Positions 33,197 through 39,290 of a DNA stretch of 39,409 nucleotides are shown here, in pieces. A program made the translations under genes and the position numbers. This stretch comes from Promethearchaeota archaeon. GTDB taxonomy: Archaea; Asgardarchaeota; Thorarchaeia; Thorarchaeales; Thorarchaeaceae. A model generated the notes under the pieces. It was not told the DNA's origin. It did not search any database and worked only from the letters and a program-made list of their open reading frames with translations. The stretch spans positions 1-39,409 of the forward strand of contig WJMJ01000028.1 in assembly GCA_014728035.1 (NCBI GenBank), written 5' to 3'. The first letter of the stretch is position 1; every line of letters starts with the position of its first letter.

Positions 33197-33291
33197 TATA
33201 GTATATTCATAATTCGAAACATTAAAAAGGGAATTAGTATTATATACTATTAGTTGAGATTTGATTCATTGGTTTCAGCTCCGTTGTTACC

Positions 33292-33317
33292 GAACAGGGG
33301 GATTTTTTCCTCTGTTC
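33292..33317. terminator. Hairpin between convergent genes (bidirectional terminator candidate)
   Basis: GAACAGGGG (33292-33300) pairs with CCTCTGTTC (33309-33317), with one G-U pair and the loop GATTTTTT. It lies between the end of the cytosine methyltransferase gene (plus) and the end of the exonuclease gene (minus). The 33197-33291 stretch before it is AT-rich with no other gene. Confidence 0.5.
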
Positions 33318-33328
33318 CCCTACTAATA

Positions 33329-34132
33329 TCATGTGTTCTGCCGTACGGCTATATTTTTCAATCGACTAACAATAAATGGTAACATCCAGACATCGTTCTC
33401 ATTATAAGCAAATACATTAGGATCTAACGGCTCTCGAAATATTGCATGTCGTTCATAATGTTCTGCACATTCCTTACCATCCATATAATCATCACGAGCC
33501 TCTAATGACATGTCATATCCAAGAAACCGTGCCATTGTCTTAAGCTTTCTATTCTTTGTTGGTAGATAATATGATTTACGAAGCTCATAACATATATCTT
33601 GTTCAGGCTGAGTAAATATTGAATGTTCCATCAGACCATTCCTTGCACATGCATTTTGGGTCACCCTTACATCAAACCCGTTACATGAATAATACATGAG
33701 CGGTCTTCCTGGTCTCACTGATAAAAATTCATCGAATCGCTGTAACATATAATATTCATCGTTCCATGAATCAGCAAAGAAACTGTAAAACTTCTTCTCC
33801 TTGGCATCCACAACACCGATAAGCCAAATCTTGCTCCATTTTAAATCAGTCTCAATATCAAACCATAATGGATAACCAGGTAACCATCTCGGGTCTCGAC
33901 GTTTTATGACCAGATGGGAACAGTATTGTGCTGTATGAATGATGTTCACCATCATATCATGTGATATACCAAGCGACCTAGCAATAGCAATAGGATTCTC
34001 TGCTTCAATGATTGATCCAATCGTAGTATAACCTTTATCATGTAGTCGTTGTACTGCGGAACGAGTGATTCCACCTTTATCACTCTCAAGTAGAGTGAAT
34101 ATAGAATCCTCGCACGCCATCTTGATTGTCAT
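33329..34132 (-). CDS. DEDD-type 3'-5' exonuclease (RNase_H_2-like) with N-terminal HhH
   Basis: 267 residues. The N-terminus (about 22-58, ITRSAVQRLHDKGYTTIGSI then ARSLGIS) is a helix-hairpin-helix-like nucleic-acid-binding unit. The exonuclease motifs are WFDIETD (Exo I, Asp and Glu), YYSCNGFDV (Exo II Asp) and YNENDVWML (Exo III Asp), as in the predicted RNase H-fold exonucleases of the YprB/RNase_H_2 group. The substrate may be RNA or DNA. It lies directly downstream of the Ro60 gene on the same strand, 80 bp away, with a terminator-like hairpin and its own TATA (minus TTTATATTA, 34154-34162) between them. Given what Ro60 does in bacteria, a partner exonuclease is an attractive reading. 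Confidence 0.75.
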   Translation of the reverse strand: MTIKMACEDSIFTLLESDKGGITRSAVQRLHDKGYTTIGSIIEAENPIAIARSLGISHDMMVNIIHTAQYCSHLVIKRRDPRWLPGYPLWFDIETDLKWSKIWLIGVVDAKEKKFYSFFADSWNDEYYMLQRFDEFLSVRPGRPLMYYSCNGFDVRVTQNACARNGLMEHSIFTQPEQDICYELRKSYYLPTKNRKLKTMARFLGYDMSLEARDDYMDGKECAEHYERHAIFREPLDPNVFAYNENDVWMLPFIVSRLKNIAVRQNT

Positions 34133-34185
34133 GTATTTAAAAATAATATATTATAATATAAATTCTACGTTTTCTTAAAAATGAA

Positions 34186-34204
34186 GGTGTGGCTAAGCCA
34201 CACC
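34186..34204 (-). terminator. 8-bp perfect hairpin after the Ro60 gene
   Basis: GGTGTGGC (34186-34193) and GCCACACC (34197-34204) around a TAA loop. On the minus strand the stem is followed by TTCATTTTTAAG, a T-rich tail. It sits 8 bases past the Ro60 stop and is a good intrinsic-type terminator for the Ro60 mRNA. Confidence 0.7.
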
Positions 34205-34212
34205 AATGTAGA

Positions 34213-35808
34213 TTATTCTTTATTCAAGACATAATCAATATAATCAAGGACAGAATTATTCCATCCAAAGATTTGAATGATATCATATTCTTCTCGAACG
34301 TCTTCAGGAAACGGTTGTGAATCATATGAATCTATTCGGATTAAAATAGCTTTGGCCATCGGGAACTTACGTTTGTAGGTCTTCCACCAACCTAACCATC
34401 CATCACCAAATTCGATGGTATCGGTAATCCAAATCAGTGTATCGAATTGTAATCGGTTCCACCGTTTTGGTCTCTTGGTACCTCGTACTGCCAAACTACG
34501 ATTATATCCATGAGCACTTTGTCCATCTATATGTCCGTTCAACATATATTTTAATGGTAGTTCCATAAATGTTCCACCACCACCAGTTCTCTTCACCGCT
34601 TCAGTCATTGAAATGATTGAATCATTCTTTGGTGGAGCAGTGTATAGTGATGTTGACCATGGAAAGATATCCGATTCTTCAATCCCTTTGTATAGTACGA
34701 CACCAAATAACGCAGCGATGTCGATATATGCTAGTGAACTTTTATTGAAGTTCAGTGTCATTGAACCTGATACGTCTGGACAGACTGCTACTCGCCCCCA
34801 ATTAGTGAAATCATACTTTGGTAGGAATTCTTCCATGACACTCGCAAGACCATTTCGAAATCTTGTGCTAGTGATTTGTTGAAAGGCTTGAAACACCCTG
34901 AAAGGAAATACCTTCGCCTTTAACAGGTTCTCAGCACTGATTCGACCATCTTTTCCTAACAAGAAATCATAGACTTCATCGTCCTTATCAAGATCATGAC
35001 GTTCGAATGTTGCTAGATGTCTTAACAATGCAAATACCCCCATCTGTCTCATCATTATCTTCCATAGTTCGGGAGATTTTGGGAGCATTGATAGTACAGA
35101 ATAATCTAGTCTCCCTTTCTTGATAAGTCGTTCAACATTATCAAGATCAGTAGGATCAATCTGTTTTATCTCTTCAAACGCCTGAAGTTTCTCAAGTTCA
35201 GGTGGAATCTCATATTCTTCATCCTTCCATTTATTATCATACTTACGCATGAGATATTGAATGATTTTGAATGAAGTATCATCAATGTCTTCTTCTGAAG
35301 GTCTTGATACTCTGATACCTCGTACAACCTCGTTACCATACTTAATGGCATAAAACTCACTCAGTTTTACCTTTAACCATTCTTTGATGGCTCGTTTGAT
35401 TCCACGACCAAATCCTCTACCTCGTGCCTGTCTTGCGTCCATAAAATCTGATAAATCGTTACCAGTTCTGATAACATCATTAAAGATACGTTGAGCAGTT
35501 TTAATGTCTTTCTCAGATAGAATAGTTAGTGCAAGGATAGGCATAGTTCGCATGAATCCATCGTTTCGAGCAATGGGAACCCATTTCTCAAGTAAATCAA
35601 CCGGTGCACGTTCTAACAACTCAACGGCTTCTCTAGTCATCTCATGTTTACCTGCATAATAAACCTTCTCTAATCTCCCTGTATGAAGTAATTGAATCAG
35701 TCTATCTTCATCATTCATCTTCCATGCTGGGAAATTTTGCTTGTTCTTAGTATCAGCCGTTGCATAGGTAGCAGGACTGATATCTAGTTCTTTAAATTTC
35801 TTTGGCAT
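34213..35808 (-). CDS. rsr: Ro60/Rsr orthologue (TROVE + VWA), Y-RNA-binding protein
   Basis: 531 residues, the usual Ro60 length (about 538). Residues 25-330 are the TROVE HEAT-repeat ring: RLIQLLHTGRLEKVYYAGKHEMTRE (36-60) is the signature opening, and ARGRGFGRGIKRAIKEWL (128-145) the conserved basic segment. Residues 337-531 are the VWA domain with an intact MIDAS: DVSGS (D345, S347, S349), GGGGTFMELPL (Thr413) and WITDTIE. Ro60 proteins bind Y RNAs and the ends of misfolded or structured RNAs. In Deinococcus, Rsr with a Y RNA guides exonucleases. A GAGGTGA Shine-Dalgarno precedes the ATG. A structured RNA gene (35831-35952) ends about 25 bases upstream on the same strand, a second copy lies at 36560-36712, and a DEDD exonuclease gene follows. 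The orthology is strong; the role here is inferred. Confidence 0.93.
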   Translation of the reverse strand: MPKKFKELDISPATYATADTKNKQNFPAWKMNDEDRLIQLLHTGRLEKVYYAGKHEMTREAVELLERAPVDLLEKWVPIARNDGFMRTMPILALTILSEKDIKTAQRIFNDVIRTGNDLSDFMDARQARGRGFGRGIKRAIKEWLKVKLSEFYAIKYGNEVVRGIRVSRPSEEDIDDTSFKIIQYLMRKYDNKWKDEEYEIPPELEKLQAFEEIKQIDPTDLDNVERLIKKGRLDYSVLSMLPKSPELWKIMMRQMGVFALLRHLATFERHDLDKDDEVYDFLLGKDGRISAENLLKAKVFPFRVFQAFQQITSTRFRNGLASVMEEFLPKYDFTNWGRVAVCPDVSGSMTLNFNKSSLAYIDIAALFGVVLYKGIEESDIFPWSTSLYTAPPKNDSIISMTEAVKRTGGGGTFMELPLKYMLNGHIDGQSAHGYNRSLAVRGTKRPKRWNRLQFDTLIWITDTIEFGDGWLGWWKTYKRKFPMAKAILIRIDSYDSQPFPEDVREEYDIIQIFGWNNSVLDYIDYVLNKE

Positions 35809-35830
35809 TTATGTCACCTCACGCCCACGT

Positions 35831-35952
35831 CAAAATAAGTATCTTCTAGGATAGATATATTGACGGGGATTTAGGGGTTGTATGGTAGTAAATATCGGAT
35901 CTCCCGACGAGTGTTACGTACACGAAGTAACCATACAATGGACCCCGACAAT
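35831..35952 (-). ncRNA. Candidate Y RNA 1 (structured RNA beside Ro60)
   Basis: Predicted RNA of about 120 nt. Ends pair: AUUGUCGGGG (35952-35943) with CCCCGUCAAU (35868-35859), one mismatch. After an internal loop a second stem forms, UUGUAUGGU (35938-35930) with ACCAUACAA (35886-35878), 9 bp. Inside are small hairpins: GUGU/ACAC (35911-35923 region) and UCGG/CCGA (35896-35908 region). The 15-nt motif GUAUGGUUACUUCGU (35936-35922) is identical in RNA 2. A TATA (35972-35979) lies about 26 bases ahead of the first paired base. A 3' hairpin UAUCU/AGAUA (35840-35857) followed by UUAUUUU gives a terminator. End-paired stem, internal loop, second stem and variable inner domain is the Y RNA plan. 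Alternative: a regulatory leader of the Ro60 mRNA. Confidence 0.7.
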
Positions 35953-35971
35953 TATTATAGTATCTCAAACC

Positions 35972-35989
35972 CTTATATATTTTTTGTTA
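35972..35989 (-). promoter_or_regulatory. Promoter of structured RNA 1
   Basis: Minus strand reads TAACAAAAAATATATAAG. It matches the RNA 2 promoter at 16 of 18 positions and lies the same distance (about 20-22 nt) from the first base of the RNA structure. The A-rich part would be the BRE region and TATATAAG the TATA box. Confidence 0.65.
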
Positions 35990-35998
35990 TAGAAAACT

Positions 35999-36454
35999 TT
36001 ACACCTTGAGGGCGTCTCCAACACTCATAGTGATTTCAAAATTATCAAGTAATTTGACTATCTTATCCACCTTCTTTTGAATACCATTGATTCTCTTCTC
36101 AATCTCACTGAATTTATATTCAAGGGTATCCTTTTTAGCTAACCAATCAGGATGAAGATTACTAAGAAGATCATATATTTCAGTTGGTTGTGGAACATAT
36201 CGCTTAGCGAACTCTTTATCAACGATATCTTTATACAACTCACCAGTATCCCAGATTGATATATTATCAATGGTAATAGAGAAAAAATCGATGAGTTCAC
36301 TTGTCTTACGTCTCTGTACGAACCTTGTTACTGCATCTATGATATCATCTTTCTCTTTTTTCTTTATATCATAACTAACAGATTTAGGCATATCAAGATA
36401 ATCTGCTACCTTTCTCAAAACTTCTTCATGGCTATTAAATTCATATTCAGTCAT
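35999..36454 (-). CDS. Unknown protein flanked by the two structured RNAs
   Basis: About 151 residues from ATG 36454 (MTEYEFNSHEEVLRKVADYL...); a GTG at 36466 is the alternative start. It is mostly helical. The C-terminal 50 residues form a coiled coil (YKFSEIEKRINGIQKKVDKIVKLLDNF). No family recognised. It has its own TATA (minus TTATAAAG, about 36489-36496), overlapping a short palindrome at 36478-36488. It sits between structured RNA 2 and RNA 1, upstream of Ro60, on the same strand, so it may belong to the Ro60 ribonucleoprotein system. Confidence 0.6.
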   Translation of the reverse strand: MTEYEFNSHEEVLRKVADYLDMPKSVSYDIKKKEKDDIIDAVTRFVQRRKTSELIDFFSITIDNISIWDTGELYKDIVDKEFAKRYVPQPTEIYDLLSNLHPDWLAKKDTLEYKFSEIEKRINGIQKKVDKIVKLLDNFEITMSVGDALKV

Positions 36455-36477
36455 CTTCGGAATCACTTCCTAATCAC

Positions 36478-36488
36478 ATCACTGTGAT
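36478..36488. promoter_or_regulatory. 11-bp palindrome at the promoter of the unknown gene
   Basis: ATCACTGTGAT, a perfect 5-bp inverted repeat around T, lies directly downstream of the minus-strand TATA and is followed by two more ATCAC half-sites (36462-36476). It is positioned like a repressor operator. Confidence 0.5.
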
Positions 36489-36559
36489 ATCTTTATAAGA
36501 ACCAGAATGAATATAATATTTCTGATATGATACAAAAAAGGTGAAGAACAGACGATGAC

Positions 36560-36712
36560 AAAAAAATATCTCTCCAGTCGTATTATTATTATCGCCTGAT
36601 ATCTCGAAATAAGTTTTACGTCCGTTCTTCAATGATGATACAGAGGATTAGATTCGTATGGGCTTATATTCCATTTCATTAGACGAAGTAACCATACGGA
36701 AGACCTCTGTAT
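36560..36712 (-). ncRNA. Candidate Y RNA 2
   Basis: Predicted RNA of about 150 nt. Outer stem AUACAGAGG (36712-36704) pairs perfectly with CCUCUGUAU (36646-36638). After an asymmetric internal loop, CGUAUGG (36698-36692) pairs with CCAUACG (36661-36655). It carries the same 15-nt motif GUAUGGUUACUUCGU (36697-36683) at the same place as RNA 1, although the outer stems have different sequences, so the pairing is conserved by compensatory change. The TATA (36735-36742) places the transcript start on the first base of the outer stem. A 3' hairpin CAGGCG/CGACUG (36598-36574) and U7 (36566-36560) make a terminator. No open reading frame of note lies in it. Confidence 0.7.
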
Positions 36713-36734
36713 ATAATCATATGTAAACCAAAGT

Positions 36735-36752
36735 CTTATAAAGTTTTTGTTA
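36735..36752 (-). promoter_or_regulatory. Promoter of structured RNA 2
   Basis: Minus strand reads TAACAAAAACTTTATAAG, matching the RNA 1 promoter at 16 of 18 positions. It overlaps a 17-bp palindrome, TTTTTGTT-A-AACAAAAA (36744-36760), lying between this promoter and the divergent SLOG gene, a plausible operator shared by both. Confidence 0.65.
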
Positions 36753-36778
36753 AACAAAAATATAGATAAGGAGTATAT

Positions 36779-37240
36779 ATGATGAAGATTGGAATTATTG
36801 GAAGTCGAAGATACCGAAATAAAACCTTTGTAAAAAGGGTCATAAACCTATTACCATCTGATACAAGAGTCATATCAGGAGGGTGTGATGGTGTAGATAC
36901 ATGGGCAGTACAATACGCGAAAAAATTAGGTCTCAAGACACATGAATTCATCCCAGAATTTCAGTCCCGTGAGGCGTTTTTCAGCAGAAACAGACTCATC
37001 GCCATCAACACCGATGTTCTTATCGCCTTCATACCGCTTGGACAGATGAGAAGCGGAGCGTGGAATACCATCAACTATCAACGAGAATTCAAGAAACCCT
37101 ATGTTGTCTTTGATGAACATGGTGATACATGGGATAGGGAATGGAAAACAAAGACCTTGATAAAACTCATAAACATCCATGAACAATGGACTCAAATCCA
37201 ACAGAAGATACATAAGGAATCTCGACGTATTACATCATGA
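36779..37240 (+). CDS. SLOG/DUF2493 (YpsA-like) Rossmann protein
   Basis: 153 residues. It opens MKIGIIGSRRYRNKTFVKRVI and continues RVISGGCDGVDTWAVQYAKKLGL. GSR near the N-terminus and SGGxxGVD are the nucleotide-binding signatures of the DUF2493/YspA-SLOG family (LOG/DprA-related), which are thought to bind nucleotide-derived ligands. The remainder (DVLIAFIPLGQMRSGAWNTIN) is the second half of the fold. A strong AAGGAG precedes the start; ATG 36782 gives the more typical N-terminus. Substrate and pathway are unknown. It is transcribed away from structured RNA 2. Confidence 0.75.
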   Translation: MMKIGIIGSRRYRNKTFVKRVINLLPSDTRVISGGCDGVDTWAVQYAKKLGLKTHEFIPEFQSREAFFSRNRLIAINTDVLIAFIPLGQMRSGAWNTINYQREFKKPYVVFDEHGDTWDREWKTKTLIKLINIHEQWTQIQQKIHKESRRITS

Positions 37241-37687
37241 TTACTTTGTCATACTCATTAGATCATCGTATAATTCTCTAATTTCATTATTCTCAATCAA
37301 CCATCGTTGAGACGCATGACCTACTATCATTCCATTATCCTGCATAAGGTATAAGACGAAATACTCTGAGAAATTCGGTCCGTCTTGAGGGTTTTTCTTT
37401 GGTTCATCTGAGGCTTTTATAAGGAATCTTACATCATATCCCTTATAATCTATGAACCTATCATGACGATTTTCAACTCTAATTTTACTGATTCTTACAC
37501 GCTTTCCATTATTAACATGTTCTTTCAACGTCCTCATAAAATCTCTAACATTTACATATGTATAGACGTTTAGTTCGAAGAACCTATCAACATATGATAT
37601 ACGATTCGTGGGAACGTTGCCTCTGTTTATAACAATAGCAAATGGTGTCATCATATCGATGATTTTTCGGTCGTTTAATTCTGTCAT
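37241..37687 (-). CDS. Hypothetical protein
   Basis: 148 residues, family unknown. It is mixed alpha/beta with a basic middle (VNNGKRVRISKIRVENRHDRFIDYKGYDVRF). The ATG at 37687 is 26 bases after a minus-strand TATA-like ATATTTTTATG, implying leaderless translation. Its stop is adjacent to that of the convergent SLOG gene. No motif to suggest a function. Confidence 0.6.
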   Translation of the reverse strand: MTELNDRKIIDMMTPFAIVINRGNVPTNRISYVDRFFELNVYTYVNVRDFMRTLKEHVNNGKRVRISKIRVENRHDRFIDYKGYDVRFLIKASDEPKKNPQDGPNFSEYFVLYLMQDNGMIVGHASQRWLIENNEIRELYDDLMSMTK

Positions 37688-37708
37688 ATGGATAAATTAC
37701 TGTCTAAA

Positions 37709-37753
37709 CATAAAAATATTATTATTAATACTATAGATAGGTATATTTTTATG
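37709..37753. promoter_or_regulatory. Divergent promoter with 11-bp inverted TATA elements
   Basis: CATAAAAATAT (37709-37719) and its exact reverse complement ATATTTTTATG (37743-37753) face outward. Each sits about 26-30 bases from the start codon of one flanking gene (37687 minus, 37776 plus). They look like a mirrored pair of archaeal promoters. Confidence 0.6.
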
Positions 37754-37775
37754 TATAATATCTCACATATTCTAT

Positions 37776-38219
37776 ATGACATACGACACTGCTAAGACCA
37801 TAACAGGACCACCTGGTCCATGTATCGATTGCCATACAAAAGACTCATACACTGATTATGTTGTTGTTCTTGACAGAATGACTGGTCCCTTCTGTAGAAG
37901 CTGCCTTCCAACAAACAAGATAAACGAAGTGATAACAGAAGCAGCATTACATATGATTGACCAGTTTGATTCATATCGTAACAAACGTGACCGACACAAT
38001 TATTATGGATTTGACACCAGTCAATTAGTACGGATAATGGAGATAGGAGTAAATGGATTTGTTGAAGAGTTCAATAAACAGAGAGACATAACAAGATTCC
38101 CAAATCCTATCAGTATAGATTTTGATAGATTAAAATTAATATCATATGATTTTCCAGTGATAGTCGAACTCATAAATGAAGATGATAGAGATGATGACAA
38201 AGAACGAATTTCTGAATAA
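37776..38219 (+). CDS. Hypothetical protein with N-terminal zinc finger
   Basis: 147 residues. GPCIDCHTKDSY and GPFCRSCLPTNK (residues 14-48) form a CxxC...CxxC zinc finger. The rest is helical and acidic towards the end (INEDDRDDDKERISE). It is probably leaderless, with the ATG about 26 bases after the TATA element at 37743-37753. No family recognised. Confidence 0.6.
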   Translation: MTYDTAKTITGPPGPCIDCHTKDSYTDYVVVLDRMTGPFCRSCLPTNKINEVITEAALHMIDQFDSYRNKRDRHNYYGFDTSQLVRIMEIGVNGFVEEFNKQRDITRFPNPISIDFDRLKLISYDFPVIVELINEDDRDDDKERISE

Positions 38220-38388
38220 TATAGAACAGTTCATGGAAAAATACTTAGATATACCATTATTATCATATCATCATGAGATATTATGGAAGGTCTATTGTGA
38301 TAAAGTAAACGTAAATGAAATAACATGGGGCCGTATGAGAGAATCGAACTCTCAACCAGTGGACCACAACCACTTATTTTCCCATTAA
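38194..38388 (+). CDS. Small hypothetical protein running into the tRNA-His gene (antisense)
   Basis: About 64 residues from ATG 38194 (MTKNEFLNNIEQFMEKYLDIPLLSYHHEILWKVY...). It overlaps the end of the previous gene. The first 45 residues look like a normal helical protein. The last 20 are encoded antisense to tRNA-His, so the true gene either ends in the tRNA or is a remnant cut by insertion of the tRNA cluster. Confidence is limited. Confidence 0.35.
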   Translation: MTKNEFLNNIEQFMEKYLDIPLLSYHHEILWKVYCDKVNVNEITWGRMRESNSQPVDHNHLFSH

Positions 38389-38400
38389 ACTAATACGGCC
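38329..38400 (-). tRNA. tRNA-His (GTG)
   Basis: Acceptor GGCCGTA/TACGGCC. Anticodon arm GTGG-TTGTGGT-CCAC with anticodon GTG. T-arm GAGAG-TTCGATT-CTCTC. The base after the acceptor is C, the discriminator expected for His (C73). G-1 is not encoded in the position before the acceptor (T there), and CCA is not fully encoded. Confidence 0.9.
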
Positions 38401-38405
38401 ATGGT

Positions 38406-38490
38406 TGGCGCTACCGGCAAGTCTCGATCTTGCATACCCGAAGGTATCAGCTTAGCAGACTGACGTTTTTGCCAATTCAACCACGGTAGC
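38406..38490 (-). tRNA. tRNA-Ser (GCT), CCA encoded
   Basis: Type II tRNA. Acceptor GCTACCG/CGGTAGC, discriminator G, CCA encoded (38408-38406). Anticodon arm TCAGT-CTGCTAA-GCTGA (anticodon GCT). Long variable arm TACC-TTCG-GGTA. The T-loop is ATCGAGA, with A instead of T at position 54. Its 5' end abuts the HNH stop codon. Confidence 0.9.
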
Positions 38491-38889
38491 TTATATTATT
38501 TTACTGCTATCATACTCGCCATAGTGGATTGCACGATGACAGTTAGAGCATACACATGCACACTTATCAATCTCTGCTAATATACGTTCTTTTGAATATC
38601 TGGCTCGTACCATCCCACTCACCGTGAGGTTTTTGTTATGACGTTTGTGTCCATCTTTATGATGGAAATCAAGAACATACCATCTATCCTCTCCACACAG
38701 TTCACAAGATTTTGTTTGTTTCAGATCAACGTACCATTGCATCAATGTGTGTCGTTTCTCTCGTCGTTTAGCTCGTAAGGCCTCAAGCTCCTCCTCTGAG
38801 AGACTTGCTCTCTTTCTCCTAGCCCATAAGCGTTGATATTCTCGTTGTTTCTCTGGATTCTTATATGGAATGGTTCGACACCCATCAAT
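38491..38889 (-). CDS. HNH homing-type endonuclease inside the tRNA array; 5' start uncertain
   Basis: The C-terminal 84 residues (ATG 38745) form a compact HNH nuclease: SCELCGEDRWYVLDFHHKDGH, then CACVCSNCHRAIHYGE, with two CxxC pairs and the HHKDG catalytic motif. The same frame remains open upstream to 38889. There it encodes a typical basic leader (CRTIPYKNPEKQREYQRLW..., then SLSEEELEALRAKRREKRHTL) but has no ATG or GTG; the first in-frame codons after the predicted transcript start are ATT GAT GGG TGT. Either a non-AUG start is used, or the 5' end is degraded and only the short form is made. A TATA (minus TTTAAATA, about 38905-38912) precedes it. Confidence 0.7.
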   Translation of the reverse strand: MDGCRTIPYKNPEKQREYQRLWARRKRASLSEEELEALRAKRREKRHTLMQWYVDLKQTKSCELCGEDRWYVLDFHHKDGHKRHNKNLTVSGMVRARYSKERILAEIDKCACVCSNCHRAIHYGEYDSSKII

Positions 38890-38932
38890 CCAGAGAGTTG
38901 AACATTATTTAAACACTTCGGCCTATGAAGAA

Positions 38933-39036
38933 TGGCGCCCTCGCGGGGAATCCCGTAAAGGATGAACACATCCTCTATATCGAACCCCGACCATCTGGGT
39001 GACAACCAGATATCGTTACCAATTGACTACGAGGGC
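38933..39036 (-). tRNA. tRNA-Asp (GTC) with 29-nt intron in the T-loop
   Basis: Acceptor GCCCTCG/CGAGGGC, discriminator G, CCA encoded. Anticodon arm ATCTGG-TTGTCAC-CCAGAT (anticodon GTC). The T-arm is interrupted. GGGG-TTCG-ATA-TAGAGGATG...CATCCTTTA-CGGG-ATT-CCCC forms a bulge-helix-bulge: 3-nt bulges ATA and ATT on opposite strands, a 4-bp central helix TTCG/CGGG, an outer T-stem GGGG/CCCC and a 9-bp inner helix. Cutting inside the bulges removes 38950-38978 and restores a normal T-loop, TTCGATT. The site is canonical position 59/60. Confidence 0.92.
38950..38978 (-). other. Archaeal-type tRNA intron (position 59/60)
   Basis: A 29-nt intron defined by a complete bulge-helix-bulge motif, to be removed by the archaeal tRNA splicing endonuclease. 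The inner helix has 9 bp with a 4-nt loop TGTT. T-loop introns are a feature of archaeal tRNA genes and support an archaeal host. Confidence 0.85.
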
Positions 39037-39039
39037 ATA

Positions 39040-39130
39040 TGGCGCCACCGACACGATTCGAACGTGCATGTCATGTTTCAGACGACGGTTTTCAAGACCG
39101 CTGGGATAGCCAATTCCCCGACACGGTGGC
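39040..39130 (-). tRNA. tRNA-Ser (TGA), CCA encoded
   Basis: Type II tRNA with acceptor GCCACCG/CGGTGGC, discriminator G and CCA. Anticodon arm GCGGT-CTTGAAA-ACCGT (anticodon TGA). Long variable arm, and T-arm with a normal loop TTCGAAT. It lies 3 nt upstream of tRNA-Asp. Confidence 0.9.
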
Positions 39131-39135
39131 ATATA

Positions 39136-39212
39136 TGGAGCAGAGGGTCGGACTCGAACCGACACATCACAGGTCAACAGCCTGTTCGTCTGACCGATTA
39201 GCGTACCTCTGC
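39136..39212 (-). tRNA. tRNA-Asn (GTT), CCA encoded
   Basis: Acceptor GCAGAGG/CCTCTGC with CCA. Anticodon arm ACAGG-CTGTTGA-CCTGT (anticodon GTT). T-arm GTCGG-TTCGAGT-CCGAC. The discriminator is T. It is separated from the next tRNA by 5 nt. Confidence 0.92.
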
Positions 39213-39213
39213 A

Positions 39214-39289
39214 TGGAACCTCTGGTGGGAGTTGCACCCACTTACTTTTCCTTACAAGGGAAACGCATTTCTCCATATGCTTCAGAGGC
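39214..39289 (-). tRNA. tRNA-Thr (TGT), CCA encoded
   Basis: Acceptor GCCTCTG/CAGAGGT (a G-U first pair), CCA encoded. Anticodon arm TTTCC-CTTGTAA-GGAAA (anticodon TGT). D-arm GCAT-ATGGAGAA-ATGC. The T-loop is TGCAACT, with G at position 55 instead of the usual T. One base separates its CCA from tRNA-Asn. Confidence 0.88.
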
Positions 39290-39290
39290 A

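Noticed and set aside
33235..33249. TAGTAT/ATACTA inverted repeat after the cytosine methyltransferase gene
   Set aside because: A 6-bp stem in very AT-rich DNA is likely by chance, and the stronger hairpin at 33292-33317 is the better terminator.
38742..39005. Minus-strand 87-codon frame upstream of the HNH gene
   Set aside because: It overlaps tRNA-Asp and is the shifted frame of the HNH N-terminal region, which has the coherent protein sequence.
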